From contig CM050650.1 in the NCBI GenBank assembly GCA_027574665.1, positions 55,349,304 through 55,413,303 on the forward strand: 64,000 bases of DNA, given 5' to 3'. The first letter of the stretch is position 1, and every line of letters starts with the position of its first letter. Source of the DNA: Rhynochetos jubatus. Taxonomy: Eukaryota; Chordata; Aves; Eurypygiformes; Rhynochetidae. The position numbers and the translations under genes are program-made. The notes below the pieces were generated by a model. The model was given only the letters and a program-made list of their open reading frames with translations. It was not told where the DNA came from and ran no database searches. Shown in pieces: positions 1 through 13,400 of this stretch.

Positions 1-3000
1 GAAACTGAAGAGGATAAAACCTCAAACATACCAGTTTATTCTGTGCAATCTTTATTCAAACGAAGGACAGCATTTCAGGATTAGGTGTAACGGTGGTACA
101 CATATCAAACATGTACGTCCTGATCTGTTCTCCCAAATTTTCTCTGCAAAATACAGATACAGTGACAAAGGAAGGGAATGAATGGAAGGCAAGGGAAAGA
201 AGATTCTGCTTGAATCAGAAAACTTAGACAGATTCAAAGCTGAAAAGAGAAATTAAATTAATATTTCCCTTTTCACTAGTTAAGATCCTTTATAAACTGA
301 CAAGTGGCTGTATCCTTGTGTATAAATAACTTTAAAAGTGAAAAAATAATAAGGTAAACTCTAAATGAAGGCTGAGAGTTGAAAGTGGCTTCTAAAAAAA
401 CTCACAAAAAACCCCTTTACGTAGCAAATCATGTCTGGATGGTACACCAATGGAAGACATCAGATTTGCAGTCCGGCCAGTGGCACGCAACATTACCAAA
501 AAGAGACATCTGTGCTTCAGACCTTGGAAAACAGATACCGCTTTAAAGCATTCGTCTGTGCTCGTTAAGCTTGGTCATGGGTATGGAGGAGTTGCATACA
601 AAGATTCTTAGAAATACAGAGAAAGTAATTTTTGTGTCAGTGGAAACTCAGAGAGGGCAGTAAATCATTCAAAAGAGCAGCTTTTTTTCTGGCTGGCATA
701 AAGGACTAACAGATTGGGCCTGCCTTACAGCACAAGGCAGAATACCTGGACAGAATTTGCGGAAAGGAGTGTATTTTTAAATTCAGGACACAAGGCTCAG
801 GATGGCTATTCCTCAGCAATCAGACAAGGGGAAGATTGTTCATGGCTATATGGAGGATGTAGGAGCCTTCAAATTTAGAGCTTGAACTCCTAAAACCAGC
901 AAAGCTGCTTTACAGAGCTGCGGTACAAGTTATGTTTGAATCCTGCCTATAACAGAATTCAAACTGGTTAAATTCATAATAAAAAGTTGTTCCTGGGCCC
1001 CAGTTTGGTTAAGGAGTAATGTAGTACTGTTTTGAACAAAAAAAAAGTTAAGAGATGAAAAACTATTTCAGATGGTTTTAAGTATTATGGAAAAATACCA
1101 TATTTTCCATATGCTTGATTGTTTTTACTGGTCTGACCTGCGCAAGAGTTGGCAATCCCAGGGCATTAGCTAATGACAGCTTTGGAAGACTTCTTCAGAG
1201 TCAGGAATGTTTCATTAATTCATAAAGATTATTACTACCTTTTCTTTTTGATTTCACCCTGCCCTTTATATTTATGCTTCTTGTCATGATGTTAAATATA
1301 TTTTCTTCTTCCTTGGTACCTTTTACATTTTTTAAGACCACTTCAGTAGTCTTAAACATAACAGCCTAAATAGATTGTGACTTTTTATATCTTTCCTTGT
1401 ACGTCACCATTGCCAACACCTTTTTGGTTTTTTTCTTCCACTGGAGACTTTTTCTTGTCAACATCTTTATGGCAAAGAGGGTTCCCCCAAATTCACATGA
1501 TGTCTTGATGTCTCAAAGCCCTTAAGAGAATACTGTCCCGTTGCAGAAGTCTGCAGTATAATACAGCATTTCTTCAGTTTGTTGCTAGGTGTTCCAAAAG
1601 ATCAAATCCTCCCCCTACAAGCTCACAGCTCATCAGAGGGGCAACACTTGAGCTGAGCAAAAGGCAGCTGAGACCATGCAGTGAAAGAAGCTCTTTACTA
1701 TCTGCCTCTTTATTTAGCAGTTCTTGCGTTAGCTCATTTTGAATAAGTGTCACAGTAGCGTGGACTTTCAGTGGACATTATTCAGCTGGCTCCAAAGATC
1801 TACTCTCAATAAGGTATTCCCATTATGCCTCAGTGGCCAGTTCCTCCCTCCTCCCATCCCTTCATGTGCCAGGGGACCCTGTGCAGGCTGCAGCTGTCAG
1901 GCACATGCTATCCTGCTTTGGGTTTTCTTTTTATTTTCCTTTTTCTTTTCCTTCCCAATTGTTTTCTACTGGGAATATTGTCAGAGTTTGTGGTGAGCAG
2001 GTAGAACCCATGGGAAAACTGGACTGAACCGTCTTTAAACCAAAGGTGAATGGAAGGTGACTGGAGAATTCAAGATATTTTCGCCAGCAAGAGGTTAGTA
2101 TGTTAAGAGGTTAGTCCACGACTCACAGGTCCAGTGAGGAGCACTACTATGCAGCAGGAAAACTGCAGTATGCAGTTGAGTTATGTTCATTCACACAGGG
2201 TTTAAAGGAAAACGTTTCTTTCATAAGGTCGGAAGGGCACCAGTGCAATGATTAAACAAGTCTGCCATCTTCTCCATCTTGTGGTTGTTAAGTAAGACAT
2301 GTCTTAAAACTTACCCTATTATGGATTGCATTCTCTGTTCTTTGCAAATGTTAACAGGTCATAACAGTGTAACTATAGATAACTTCACTGAATTTGGAAA
2401 TGCTGCTATCCAGGTCAGATGGAATTAATTTTTAAGTTTTAATTTTTATAATATATCCAATGTCTTTCTTACTGTCACATGGTAATTCACTCCTTTCACT
2501 AATTTCATAATTGGTTTTTTGGAAAGAGTCACGAATTTATGGCGAGTTTTCTTTTAGAGTTTAATACTGTTTGATTCACACAAACCTATTGCTTGCCAGT
2601 AAATATTTTTTAGTGTTTGTTCCATTTGTTGGTTAACAATAAAGATAAATTTACAGGAAGATTACCAGAAACACTCTCTTGCCTTTTTTCTTATTTTTTT
2701 TGGAAAGGAGTACTTCTTTTTATCCTTTCTTCCAGTATCTCCCAAGATATTAATAACTTCTTGAAAAGATTGGCAGCCCTTCTCTACAAGACAATTCTCA
2801 GAGTTGGCTATGCAGTTCATTGTTTGAACTCATGTACAGACATTACGAAGTTTCCACATATCCCCTACCTTCCAGCAGGCCTTTCTTTCTAATTGTACAA
2901 TAAGGGAACCAAAGAGTCTGTGATCTTGGGGAAAAAAGTGCTCCTGCGCTTTTGGGAAAGTTGAGATCCAGTGCAAGTTCTAGGGTGGATGCAGCTGATT

Positions 3001-4147
3001 ACTGCAGTCTCAGCTGCTTTGCTGGGTAGAGGGTTGTTATCCCTGAGGTTGTAGCTAAAAGGCTGAAACCGTATGTAGTGTATTCGTGCTGTTCATACAG
3101 AGTGAGTTTATAGTCAGCTTGGCAATGATAGTGGGCTCTTTATACCAAGTACTTAAGTGTGGCTGGTGACAGAAGTTACGCAGAATGGCCTGAACCTGTT
3201 CAGTCACTATTTCATGGGGTAAAGCTCTCTCTTCAACCAGTTGACCTACATTCCTAGATGCTTTGCACTGGCTTTCAATAAGCCTAAAGTACTAACATCT
3301 GTGAAGTGCTCCAAATCTGTGCATAATGACCAATCTTTAAATCCTCTGCAAATGTTGTCCTCTGAGGTTTTACTTCCCCATCTCTGATGAATAGGTGTGA
3401 TCAGGTCACTGCCATGTGCCCAGATCACTGTGGGAATTTTCTGAGAAGTGCCAAGTGTCTTCTGGAACTGCTCTGCTGCTACATCAGCAAGCCAGATACT
3501 GCTTTGGCTGGCTCAAACTGTGCCCTAGGGTACAATCTGTCAAGTGTTTATCTCTAATAGTTGTTTAACGTTATCCTCAATGACTAATGGATTTGAAAAT
3601 TCTTTGTTGTTACCAGTAATGCAAGTACATCATTCTGCTTTTTTTTCCTAAGCTGTTCTTTTCTTCCTAATTATCAGTTTTATCATCTTCAATTACTTTT
3701 GGAAAGCAAACAAAAAAAATGTCCTTAAATCTGGCAATAACCCATAGGTTTTCCCCTGAAGTCTTCAACTTTTTTTAGCACTTCTCTGCACTTTACTCAC
3801 AATTAATTCTTTCCTCCCTGTCACTGTTTTCGAGTGCTCCTGAGAGGAGTGGAAGGAAGGGGAGGAGCACAGAATAAGCACTGATTTTTTTTTTTCTATT
3901 TCAGCTCTTTCTCCTTTCCGCTTAATCTTAAATCCTGGCACATTTATCACAGATGTTCGCCCATTAGCTTAAAGTAAACAGAATTCTTTTCATCCTTTTC
4001 GTTCTTCTTCCTTTTCCTCTTCCTGGTCCCTGCATAACCCTTATTTTTTTGATCACGGTGGAGAAAGCTCTCATCCTTCATGTTGCTTGAGCCTGGGTGT
4101 CAGCTTTGGTTTGGACATCCCTGCTGATGTGCAGTCCAACTCTGAAC
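1..4147. other. Unique AT-rich non-coding DNA, no gene recognised
   Basis: No recognisable coding exon, RNA gene or transposon is visible here. Open frames are under 95 codons and match no family I know. Two AATAAA hexamers lie on the minus strand at 35-40 and 51-56. They could belong to a transcript running leftwards but are also expected by chance in AT-rich DNA. The stretch ends in AT-rich sequence just before the first CR1. Confidence 0.5.
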
Positions 4148-4149
4148 CA

Positions 4150-4230
4150 ATAATTAAAAATAAATCCTTGAACTAAAATGAAATTAAATTAATAATAATT
4201 AAAAAAATACATTTAAATTAATATTTAATC
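4150..4230. repeat. AT-rich low-complexity stretch
   Basis: The stretch is almost only A and T with short runs of AATTAA and ATTTAAAT type. It looks like simple AT-rich drift rather than a defined microsatellite, as there is no fixed period. Confidence 0.6.
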
Positions 4231-4547
4231 CTATCCAGCCTCCTAGACTCCACAGAACTGCATACTTCCTAGATTTTCAAGCAGATGATGTTTTGTGCTT
4301 TCTCCTCACTGAAAGCATTCATCCCACACAGGAGATGTTCCTTGTTCCCATTGAAATCCAGAAAAACACTCTGCTACACTGCTTTGGGATCTGCCTTGAA
4401 ATGCCCTCTCCTCTGGGATGTTAACCCAAATGTGTCATCTAGCAAGTGCTGACTCGCCATCTGCATGGTCCAGGAATGGAAAGACAAAGCTTCTGCTGGG
4501 CATCACAGGTGCAAAGGGTCTGGGCTGTCTGCCTTGCCAAGGGGCCA

Positions 4548-5086
4548 GGATCATAGGATCATTTAGGTTGGAAAAGATCTTTAATATCATTGAATACAAC
4601 AGTTAACCTTGCAGTGCCAAGTCCACCACTAAACCATGTCCCTAAGTGCCACATCTACAAGTCTCTTAAATATCTCCAGGGACAGTGACTTAATCACTTC
4701 CCTGGGCAGCCTGTTCCAATGCCTGGCAACCCTTTGGGTGAAGAAATTTTTTTCTTCTGTCACATGGGAGAAGAGACAAACCCCCACATTGCTACAACCT
4801 CCTTTCAGGTAGTTGTAGGGAGCGATAAGGTCTCCTCTGAGCCTCCTTTTTCCAGTTCCTTCAGCCACTTCTCATAGGACTTGTGCTCTTCACCAGCTTC
4901 GTTGCCCTTCTCTGGACATGCTCACATTCAGCCGGCTGTCAGCCAACATCCCCAGGTCCTTTTCCGCCGGGCAGCTTTCCAGCCACTCTTCCCCAGGCCT
5001 GTAGCATTTCATGGGGTTGTTGTGACCCAAGTGCAGGGCCCAGCACTTGGCCTTGTTGAATCTTTTAGAATTGGCCATAAGGCTGG
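4548..5086 (-). mobile_element. CR1 LINE 3' fragment with internal deletion
   Basis: This is a 5'-truncated CR1 retrotransposon lying on the minus strand. The low-coordinate end carries the CR1 3' tail, with repeated ATCATAGGATCAT. Read on the minus strand, 4629-4868 encodes the end of the CR1 ORF2 protein, including [25 protein letters not shown] and ending near DVALRDMV. The upstream part, 4890-5086, encodes an earlier ORF2 segment with FNKAKCWALHLGHNNPM and AEKDLGMLADSRLNVS. About 230 bases expected between these two parts, encoding the LYSALVRP...LERVQRRAT region, are missing at about 4922/4923, so the two pieces are in different frames. It cannot make a working protein. The family assignment is firm. 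The subfamily is not known. Confidence 0.93.
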
Positions 5087-8000
5087 GCACTTGCTGATCT
5101 TTAGAATAACAGTTTGTCTAAATAAGTAAGTTAGGAGCTCGGAGTTTACGTTCCAGTAACTGCAGCCTGCCTGAACTCTATACCTGACTATAACCTGTAA
5201 AGTCACACTCAAAAAAATTCACATTAAGGCTGACTTAAGAGGCCTTTTTCCTTCCCTCCCCCCCAGGTTTTCCAGTGAGTTTGATTTTTAGGCCTTTCCT
5301 ACCATTTAGGTAGAATTTAGCCATAGATTTCAGTGCAGACCTGCAAGGGCAAAAGTGAACCACACTGCTTGTTTTGCCAGTGCCCTGCAAAGGCAGGGCA
5401 GCTGCTGTAGCTGCCACAGCTACCTATCCACCCCCAAGGGAGGGAATACCTAAGTGGGCAGAGGCTGTTGATGGAGAAAGATCTTGCAGCTGGTGCTGAC
5501 CAGGCTCACCTGGCTATTTTGGCAGCCAAGAAGCAGCAGAGCTGGTTAATTAGTGCTCTGCGTCAGCTTTACACTCCCTCTTGCAGAACAGAATTGCCTG
5601 TGCTCCTGAGAAGGCTTCGGGCAATTTTGTTTCAGGTTTGGGTGCAAAAAGCAGATAACCGAATTGGAGAAAAACGGTGTAAATGAAAGGGCAATGTTAT
5701 GGCTGAAGTGGCTTGCCGTCAAAGGATTCGCTACCTCTGATAGATTCCTGTGTAAAGATGAGTATGTCAGGGTTGCTGTTGATTGAGTAAATTCTCTTCA
5801 GTTGTGCTTTATGGGATCAGTTCATCATTCAGCAGCCTGGTGGGATTTCTGTGTGGACAGAGATGTGTAACAAAGTCACAACAAGGTGCCTATTATGTTC
5901 ATGTAGCGTGAATCAACCTATTAATATTTAATAACAGTACACTTTCCCCCCCATTCAATTCACGTTTTTTTCAGACATGGAAGTACAAATGAAGAACAAG
6001 GATTGCTTCTTTTCCATCAGCAATGACTACTTAGGGCACAAGATTCAAGGAGTGTTCTTGGCTTGCATGTTAAAGAAGCATTCATTGCTTCGTTGCAGTG
6101 ACTGCTTCCTACTGCTTAATGAGTGTACAGTCCCACAGATTTAGAAATCAGTTTGCATGTCCTTGTAAACTTGTCAGTATGTTCCTTTTTATGTTGTTCA
6201 AGTCCCAAAATAATTGGGTTTTGATTAACATTTTTATGGTGTCTGGAAATGAGAAGATGGTATTTTTCTTAAAAAGCAAAGATATATTAAAAACTAAAAG
6301 CAGTTATTTTTCTTATGAATGGTCAGATTTTTTTTTTCCCCCATTGTTTATAGAAAAAATGGTTTAAAGATGTATTAAAATAGAGTGCTTTTAAGGATAA
6401 ATTTGCCGGGAGTTTCTGCCAAATTGTTCTGCAAAGTAGGATTGAGAACAGGACAGAAGATCCTTGTTTTATTTATCTTTCTTGTTTCTCTTCTAGGTTT
6501 TGGCTTTTTTGTAGATTTTCTCAAGAGCATGTTTACTGAAAATACAGCATGTTAAGCTAGAGCTAAGAGGGAAGTCCTTGGGTTCCTGTTCTTTTTCCTC
6601 AAATAACCTTTTCCAAAGACATACACATAGTCTGCTTGTGGTTTACAGAATCTACATCTGGTTCAGGAAGCCTCCATAGCTGGAAATAGCTGGAGATTGG
6701 TCAAGTATGGGGAGGGATGTCATGGGCTCTTACCTGCTCCTACTCTTCCATAGACATCTGCTTATGGATGGTGTTAGAGACCTGTTACTGAGCAGTTGTC
6801 TGAGCTGGCATGGCCTGTCTGGTGACCTTTATCTCTCTGAATATGCAGGACAGGGTTTGTGCTGCTTCTAGAGGTGACTAAGGTGTGAGGGTGGCTGCAA
6901 TGGCACATCCCTCACGTCTGACTGGAAACCCACTTTCTTCGGGAACAGGAACTAAGGAGTGTGTGTGAGACTCAGCTCTTGGCAATTAATTTTGTCTCAT
7001 CTTCAAAGAGAAAATGAATTAAATAGCTTCAGCATGTGAAGAGGAAGGGTGTGCCAGCAGCATTTCATGGCATCATCTGACTGCCAATATACTGGCCAAA
7101 TCTAATCGTTACATAGAGGGTTTGGCTCAAGCAATGAGACCATACTCTTAGGTGTTTATTCTGCAGTCTTCAACCGGCTACAGAGAAACTCAACCTCTTG
7201 TGCTTTTAGTTTTTCTCACCAGTGTCCCAAAGATTTAGATATTGTTTGATACCCAGGGCCCAGACTGCTGGGCCTGTGGAAGCTACGGGTAGAGACTCAC
7301 AGCTTTGTTTATGTCCATGGTTGCCTGTGCTAGTGAACAGATGTGGCTGAGGCTGGCAATGCTGCGTTCTCTGAAGATTCACAAATGTGGGTGGGTGCTG
7401 GCTCCTGGCTTAACTATGTGCATTTGGCTCCTCATCCCACTTAGGAGAAAGGTTGTTGCCTCAGCTGTGCTTCTGGGTGATGGTATATATTTCCTCTCTT
7501 TCCTCACAGAAGTCACAGGAATCTCTGTTCAGGGGTAGGGTGGAGTTTGGTTGTTTGGCTTGGCAAGACACATTAACCTGTGGACACGTGTGCGAGTGTG
7601 TGTCACAGCTCATCCCCCCCATCCTGAAAAGGACATAAACAAGTTGTGAGAGACAACAACAATTTATCAGCTTATAAAATTTACTTGAAAAAATTTACTT
7701 TCATTTACTTATGAAAAAATAATTATGAAAAATCATTACATTTCTGGTTCATTATTTTAATGATAAAATATTTTGATGTTTTGATAGAAAAGAAGCTTTC
7801 ATCTGGGAACTTCTTTAATGATATTTAATAGCAAATGTTTTCCTTTTTCTAATATTTGTCAGTAGTCACTTCCTTTCTGTCAACCAAAATGTTTTTGATA
7901 ATCTTGATAATTTTGATAGTTTCTTCTTGAACCTTAATATTTTCAGCATTTTCATGTGGTGGTCACATTTAAATGAAAACAATGAGGGCAGAAGAGAGAA

Positions 8001-8110
8001 GGGATGTCATTTTTGCTCTTCTCTATATTTCTCCTACCAAACAATGTAGTTCATACCTTTTCCATCTCTCTTGATCTTCCCTCTTCTCACTTGTTTTTTC
8101 TGTACACCTC
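5087..8110. other. Unique non-coding DNA
   Basis: No gene, RNA or transposon recognised. Open frames of 60-95 codons have no known motif. The part from about 7650 to 7960 is strongly AT-rich and carries several near-repeats of TTGATAA or TTTGATA, a cryptic simple sequence rather than a clean array. Confidence 0.5.
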
Positions 8111-8426
8111 TGTTGTGTTTTATACCATTCAGCAACTAAGCACCACATGTCATGTGTTAGCATGGTGTCATATGGTAGGAAATATCGCTTTGGTCTGTTG
8201 GGGTCAGCTGTCCCAGCTGTCTCACCTCAGAACTTGTGCACTCCTAGTGTGCTCACTGGTGGGGTGGTGTGAGAAGCAGAAAAGGCCTTGACTCTGCGTA
8301 AGCACTGCTCAGCAACAGCTAAAACAACCCTGTGTTATCAACACTGTTTTCAGCACAAACCCAAAACACAGCCCCATACCAGCTACTGTGAAGAAAATAA
8401 ACTCTATCCCAGCCAAAACCAGCACG
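8111..8426 (-). mobile_element. Solo ERVL-type LTR, internally deleted
   Basis: This is a solo long terminal repeat of an old endogenous retrovirus, of the same family as the longer copy at 59217-59789. Shared blocks include AGCAACTAAGCACCACA near the low-coordinate end, GGGGTCAGCTGTC, AAAAGGCCTTG, TAAGCACTGCTCAGCA and CCCAGCCAAAA. It is flanked by a perfect 5-bp target duplication, ACCTC at 8106-8110 and 8427-8431, which fixes both ends. Five bases is the usual ERVL target size. Against the longer copy about 300 bases are missing after position ~8147. Sense appears to be the minus strand, because the consensus I know begins TGTGCTGGTTTTGGCTGGGA. No internal viral genes are present. Confidence 0.9.
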
Positions 8427-8431
8427 ACCTC

Positions 8432-9887
8432 CATCCCACACCAAATCATAAAAAGAAATAATTACTTGTACAGGTCTGTTTTCCCTTGACTTCATTAAGT
8501 CTTTTTCAAGAATTATCCACAAAATTGAAACTATTTCTGTTATTAAATTGTGCTACAAATATAAAAGGGCAGGTAATCAAATGTGACCATTATTTGAGTT
8601 TCAACTGAAAAATACTTTTTTTAACAACAAACCATGGTTTTCCCTTACTAATTAAGTGGCTTGTGCGGGTTCGTATGCCTATTGTTTAACTGGGAATTCT
8701 GATGCCTACACTAATTAAAGTTTGTTATTATATCTCTTACAATGTATTTTTATAATTTTCTTATCACTTTACAAATCTTTCATCTTTTATGCTATAATTT
8801 CCTCTCTTTGATCCCTAGGATCAGGTGATTTTTTTAGTTTCTTTTTTCTTTTCTTGTTAGAAAAATAGAGGAAAAATGTATTTGTTCATTGTTTCTTGTT
8901 ATGATAACAAAAAAATATATTTTAATCATAATACATAGGTCTTCAAATTTTGCCTGCTGTGCCTAAAGAAGAAATTTTTTTAACGTAAAAAATTGGGATC
9001 TAATCTCCATCAGTGATATTCTTTGTATATTATTTGCAAATTGGCTTTGATTAGTCTATCTGATAGAAAAACTGCAGTCACATACATTGTATTTTCCATG
9101 AGGTCCTTTCTGTGAGGCTTTAAGTTCTTTACTAAAGATGAACACTCTCTGTGAGTAGCTTGCTTAGGATGATTCTGCACTGTACAAAAAATTTGGATTG
9201 CAGACTATGTTGATGTAGGTGAACTAACTTTCAGCTGCTGGACCACATGCAGTCATGGTAGCATGTACCTTACTTGGAATTACGTATCTATTGTACATCC
9301 AGACCCCAAAGCAGGTTTTGTAATTTGTACTGAATGTCTTTTATTACTGTGGCTACACTTCTATCAACTCCTGACCTGATTAATACTATTCTGAGCATGT
9401 CTACAAAGCTGTAGTCACCATCAGGAAAACAGTCTTGCATAGATATTAGTACAGAAACAAAGACTACCAGAAAACGGTAGCTTTTATACTCATCACTATG
9501 AACTTTTATCTATTCCTTTTTTTCTCTCCTTTCATTTTATTTTCTTGCAAGATTTTTTGCTTATACATATTCTCCAGCTCTACATATGTATCTGTAATAT
9601 ATGTGTTCTTTAATGTCTGCCAATTTCTTTATTGTATCTACCAATGAATATCTTAAAAATCTTCTTTTGATTAGACATGGCCCATATTAACATGGTAGTA
9701 TTGAAACAAGCAAAAAGGCTTCAAGTTATTATTAGTCTGTCACTCATAACAATATCTGCTTTTGAAGTACTAAAAAATCACAAGTGTCTAGTGTCTAACT
9801 GGTTAGGCCTCTGGGATTTTTCCGTAAGTGAAAAAGTGATTTCTAGGTTTGCTAAATCAAATAGGACTGAATTTCCTAGAACATTGT
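8432..9887. other. Unique AT-rich non-coding DNA
   Basis: Nothing recognisable beyond AT-rich single-copy sequence. Open frames are at most 70 codons and are not convincing. Confidence 0.5.
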
Positions 9888-10443
9888 AGAGTCACAGATT
9901 GGTTTGGGTTGGAAGGGACCTTAAAGACCATCTAGTTCCAGCGCCCCTGCCATGGGCAGGGACACCCTCCACTAGACCAGGTTGCTCAAAGCCTCATCCA
10001 GCCTGGCCTTGAACACTTCCAGGGATGGGGCATCCACAGCTTCTCTGGGCAACCTGTCCCAGTGCCTCACCACCCTCTCCGGGAAGAACTTCTTCCTGAT
10101 ATCCAATCTAAATCTCCCCACTTTCAGTTTAAACCCATTACCCCTCATCCTGCCACTACAGGCCCTTGTAAAAAGCCCCCCCCAGCTTCCTTGTAGGCCC
10201 CTTCAGGTACTGGAAGATGCTGTAAGGTCTCCCTGGAGCCTTCTCTTCTCCAGGCTGAACAAGCCCAACTCTCTCAGCCTGTCCCCATAGCAGAGGTGCT
10301 CCAGCCCTCTGAGCATCTTCGTGGCCTCCTCTGGACTCGTTCCAACCGCTCAATATCCTTGTTATGTTGGGGTCCCCAGAGCTGGACGCAGCACTCCAGG
10401 CGGGGTCTCACAAGAGCAGAGTAGAGGGGGAGAATCAGTTTAA
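9888..10443 (-). mobile_element. CR1 LINE 3' fragment
   Basis: This is a 5'-truncated CR1 on the minus strand. The low end begins with the typical reversed 3' tail, AGAGTCACAGATTGG followed by TTTGGGTTGGAAGGGACC. Read on the minus strand it encodes the last part of CR1 ORF2, including LPLYSALVRPRLECCVQLWG, followed by [12 protein letters not shown] and then a frame-shifted remainder. Recognition stops at about 10443, where the sequence changes to unrelated DNA, as expected for the usual 5' truncation. Little sequence decay suggests it is one of the younger copies in the window. It is not functional because the endonuclease and most of the reverse transcriptase are absent. Confidence 0.95.
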
Positions 10444-13400
10444 TGCTAGGACGCCTTTTCACAGTTTATGCCTAATCAAGTTTGTGTGGAAGACGAAGCT
10501 GATGCTGGTTTGAATTAGAGTCTGGCACTAAGGGAAAAAAACCATACACTGTAGCTGGCCATTTCAGAAGTGAAACCCATACAGTGTAAATGATGATGAT
10601 TCACCTACTTCAGATATTTCTACTAAAACCAATATATATATCTGATTTGCTATTAGGCGCTCACAATCTTAGTATTAGGGGTCAGAAAAGTGTGTGTAAA
10701 GAGCTTCTCAGTACTCTTGAGGCCATTATGAAGCCCACTGAAGGAGAAGGGAATCTGCCCACTGACTTGAATGGGCTTTGTCTCCCTCAGCTCAACAGCT
10801 GTAACAAGGAAATTAATTTGTTTAACCTTTTGATTTAAACCATTTCTAATATTATGTTTCTAGGAATTAATTTGCTCATATAAATCCTGACCTTTCTTGA
10901 ACAGATGGTGATAATGATGACAATGAGGTTGTTATTGAATGGCATATGGGAAATGTGAGGCCAAAATAATATGTTTGATTGCTGGTGATCAAGCAAGAAC
11001 CTAATTTGATCACAAGGATATTTTATTTGAATAAATCTGTTGCAACTTGAAGGTTTCTGTAAAAGTTTCAATGCTCTTGACCCTGACTAGATTTTTAGAT
11101 ATGTAGTTGGTTGGTGCATAATCTTTTGATAGTATTTTTCTGAACATATGTTTTTAGTGCTGTATAAAAGGCTAAATTCCAGTTGTACAGAGCCTAAATT
11201 GATCAGGAATATTAGGTGACAGAAAAGAACTGGGTAAGGACCTTTCTTTTTAAAGAAGTGGAATTTGCATGAGTTAACTACAGCAAAATGTCTCATGGAA
11301 TTTAATTTTATCAACCCAAAGCTAAAGTCTCAGTTAAATTTAAAATACTTATTGCATATACATCTTTTTCTTTGTTTAATTGAAAAATAACCTGGTAGCC
11401 ATCATCAAAAATAAATGAATGTTATTCTTTGCAAATATTTGGTGGAATAGATTGTCATTTTGACATATTGATAACTGACACAGCAGACAGTGGATAATAC
11501 TATGTAACCCAATATTTTCCAGCTTTCTGCTGTTTCTCTTAGCAGAAATAAGGACTGCATAAAACTGGCTTGTCTATTGAGAACACTAAATGAAAGGTGA
11601 TGTCAAAGCTGTTGTCTTCTGTGTGAAGTATTATGTATGTAAACAGATGAAGAAATGTTTCTTATTTCCATTCTCACTGCAAAAATTTGCTCAATTAGTG
11701 TCTGTGTTTTTACTAAAGATTGTTTTATCTGGTAGGGATGAGAATTTAGAATGAATTTTAAACAAGGAGAAAAAAGCCATTAGTAGAAGCAGTCATCCCT
11801 AGAGTAGAAGGGTTAGGTTTTATTATTCCATTAGAACAGATTGTACTTTTTTTTCCCAGGAGGGAGGGGTAATTATCTCTTAGTTTTATATCGCTACTTG
11901 GTATCTTCAATCATAGAAGGGCACTAAATAGATTTAAGTGTCTTACATGAGGATGGTGTTTTCCAGGAGAACAGTTGTGAGTAACATATGTATGTTAGTG
12001 TTTAGATCAGATATATCACCACATAGTAGTAAATTTGAAGAGAGGTGTGTGGTGAATTTAAATAAATTATGGGTGCCATCTGTTACAAAGGATTATCTTT
12101 AGGCTTTTAGAGGCCTATTTTAGCACCAGGATCACTATGGTTTGTTCAAATGGCTGTGGGTAACAGTTATACACAGGAGAGATTAACAATGAGTGATATG
12201 ATTTACTCCTGTTTGTACGTTAGCTAAGATTAAAATGTATAGTAAATTTGTTTTGAACAAACAGCTCTAAACTAACTGCATATGGAAGGATGAACATATA
12301 ATTAATCTATTTCTGTATATTTGTACTGAAATTTCAAACTAACTTCATGAAAAACTGTCCCTTTAGAACATATGGAAACTTAGTGATAGCAGTAAGATTA
12401 AGATCTTTTGGAGGTGGTGAAGAAAACTTGTTTGAGGTAGCATTAGTATCCTGAATAGAAAGGTGTCCAAATACTCTGTTTAAAAACAGATGTGGAATAA
12501 CTTGCTGGCCCTGCTGTTTTGCTTGTTCAGTATTCTATTAATTTATGAGGATACACTCTCAGAAAATTTGTTCAATCTAGTCATACCTCTGGGACCTAAG
12601 TGAGCCCACAGCTTGAAAATTATTACATGGTTTGTTCTGGCTCAGGAATTAAACTACCCACCAAGAAGGTAAAATAGGGATACATGTTTCTAGCAATTTA
12701 AATTGGTAAAACTGTTCTGCACACTATTTTTAATAGTATTCTTTAACTAGGAATTAATTTAAAAAAAAAAATCATAATGTACTATCAGGGCAGGTCAACA
12801 TATTAATGTTTGTCCCTATTATACTTTCAGTAGAAATTTAATAAAATAATTGATACATGTTGGACAGTATTTGAGTAAAGAAGTTGAGTATTGAAATGCA
12901 GTATTTGTCAAATTGGTCGTTTGACGAATGCCTATTTAAGCAACACACTGCTGTGTATAGACATCAGTGTCAAGAAAAATAGGGGAAGCAGGCATGAAGA
13001 GTAACACAGATCCGATGCCCTGGTTCCAGCTGTGTAAACAGATGTTCTGTGTTCCAAGTATTTCTCCTTCTCTGTTAAGCTCCAGGATTTATTGACACTC
13101 ATCCTGTTTTTACCGAAGGCCCTTTGCCCTGTCTAGATGGTGTACTTCCTCGTTGCCATGCTTTTCCCCTGCTTTCCCTACTTTGGCATTCCTCTAGCCA
13201 TTTGGTGCACCATCTTTGCCTCTAGGTTTGTTTTCCGTATGATTACATTTCCAACCCATTGAGTTATCTTCAGTGGAATATTATAGGATAACCCTCACCG
13301 CATGTGGCTTGCAGCTTTCATAAATTCAGTCTGAAAACTGAAATATGGGAAAATATGACACAGAACATATAAAATAAGTTATGTGTTCGGCCACAGATAG

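Noticed and set aside
7560..7640. Possible tRNA or small RNA near a CpG-containing patch
   Set aside because: No cloverleaf, anticodon arm or internal promoter boxes could be made out.
9982..10353. Open frames on both strands within the CR1 copy
   Set aside because: These are readings of CR1 sequence, part of ORF2 on the minus strand and its complement on the plus strand, not host genes.
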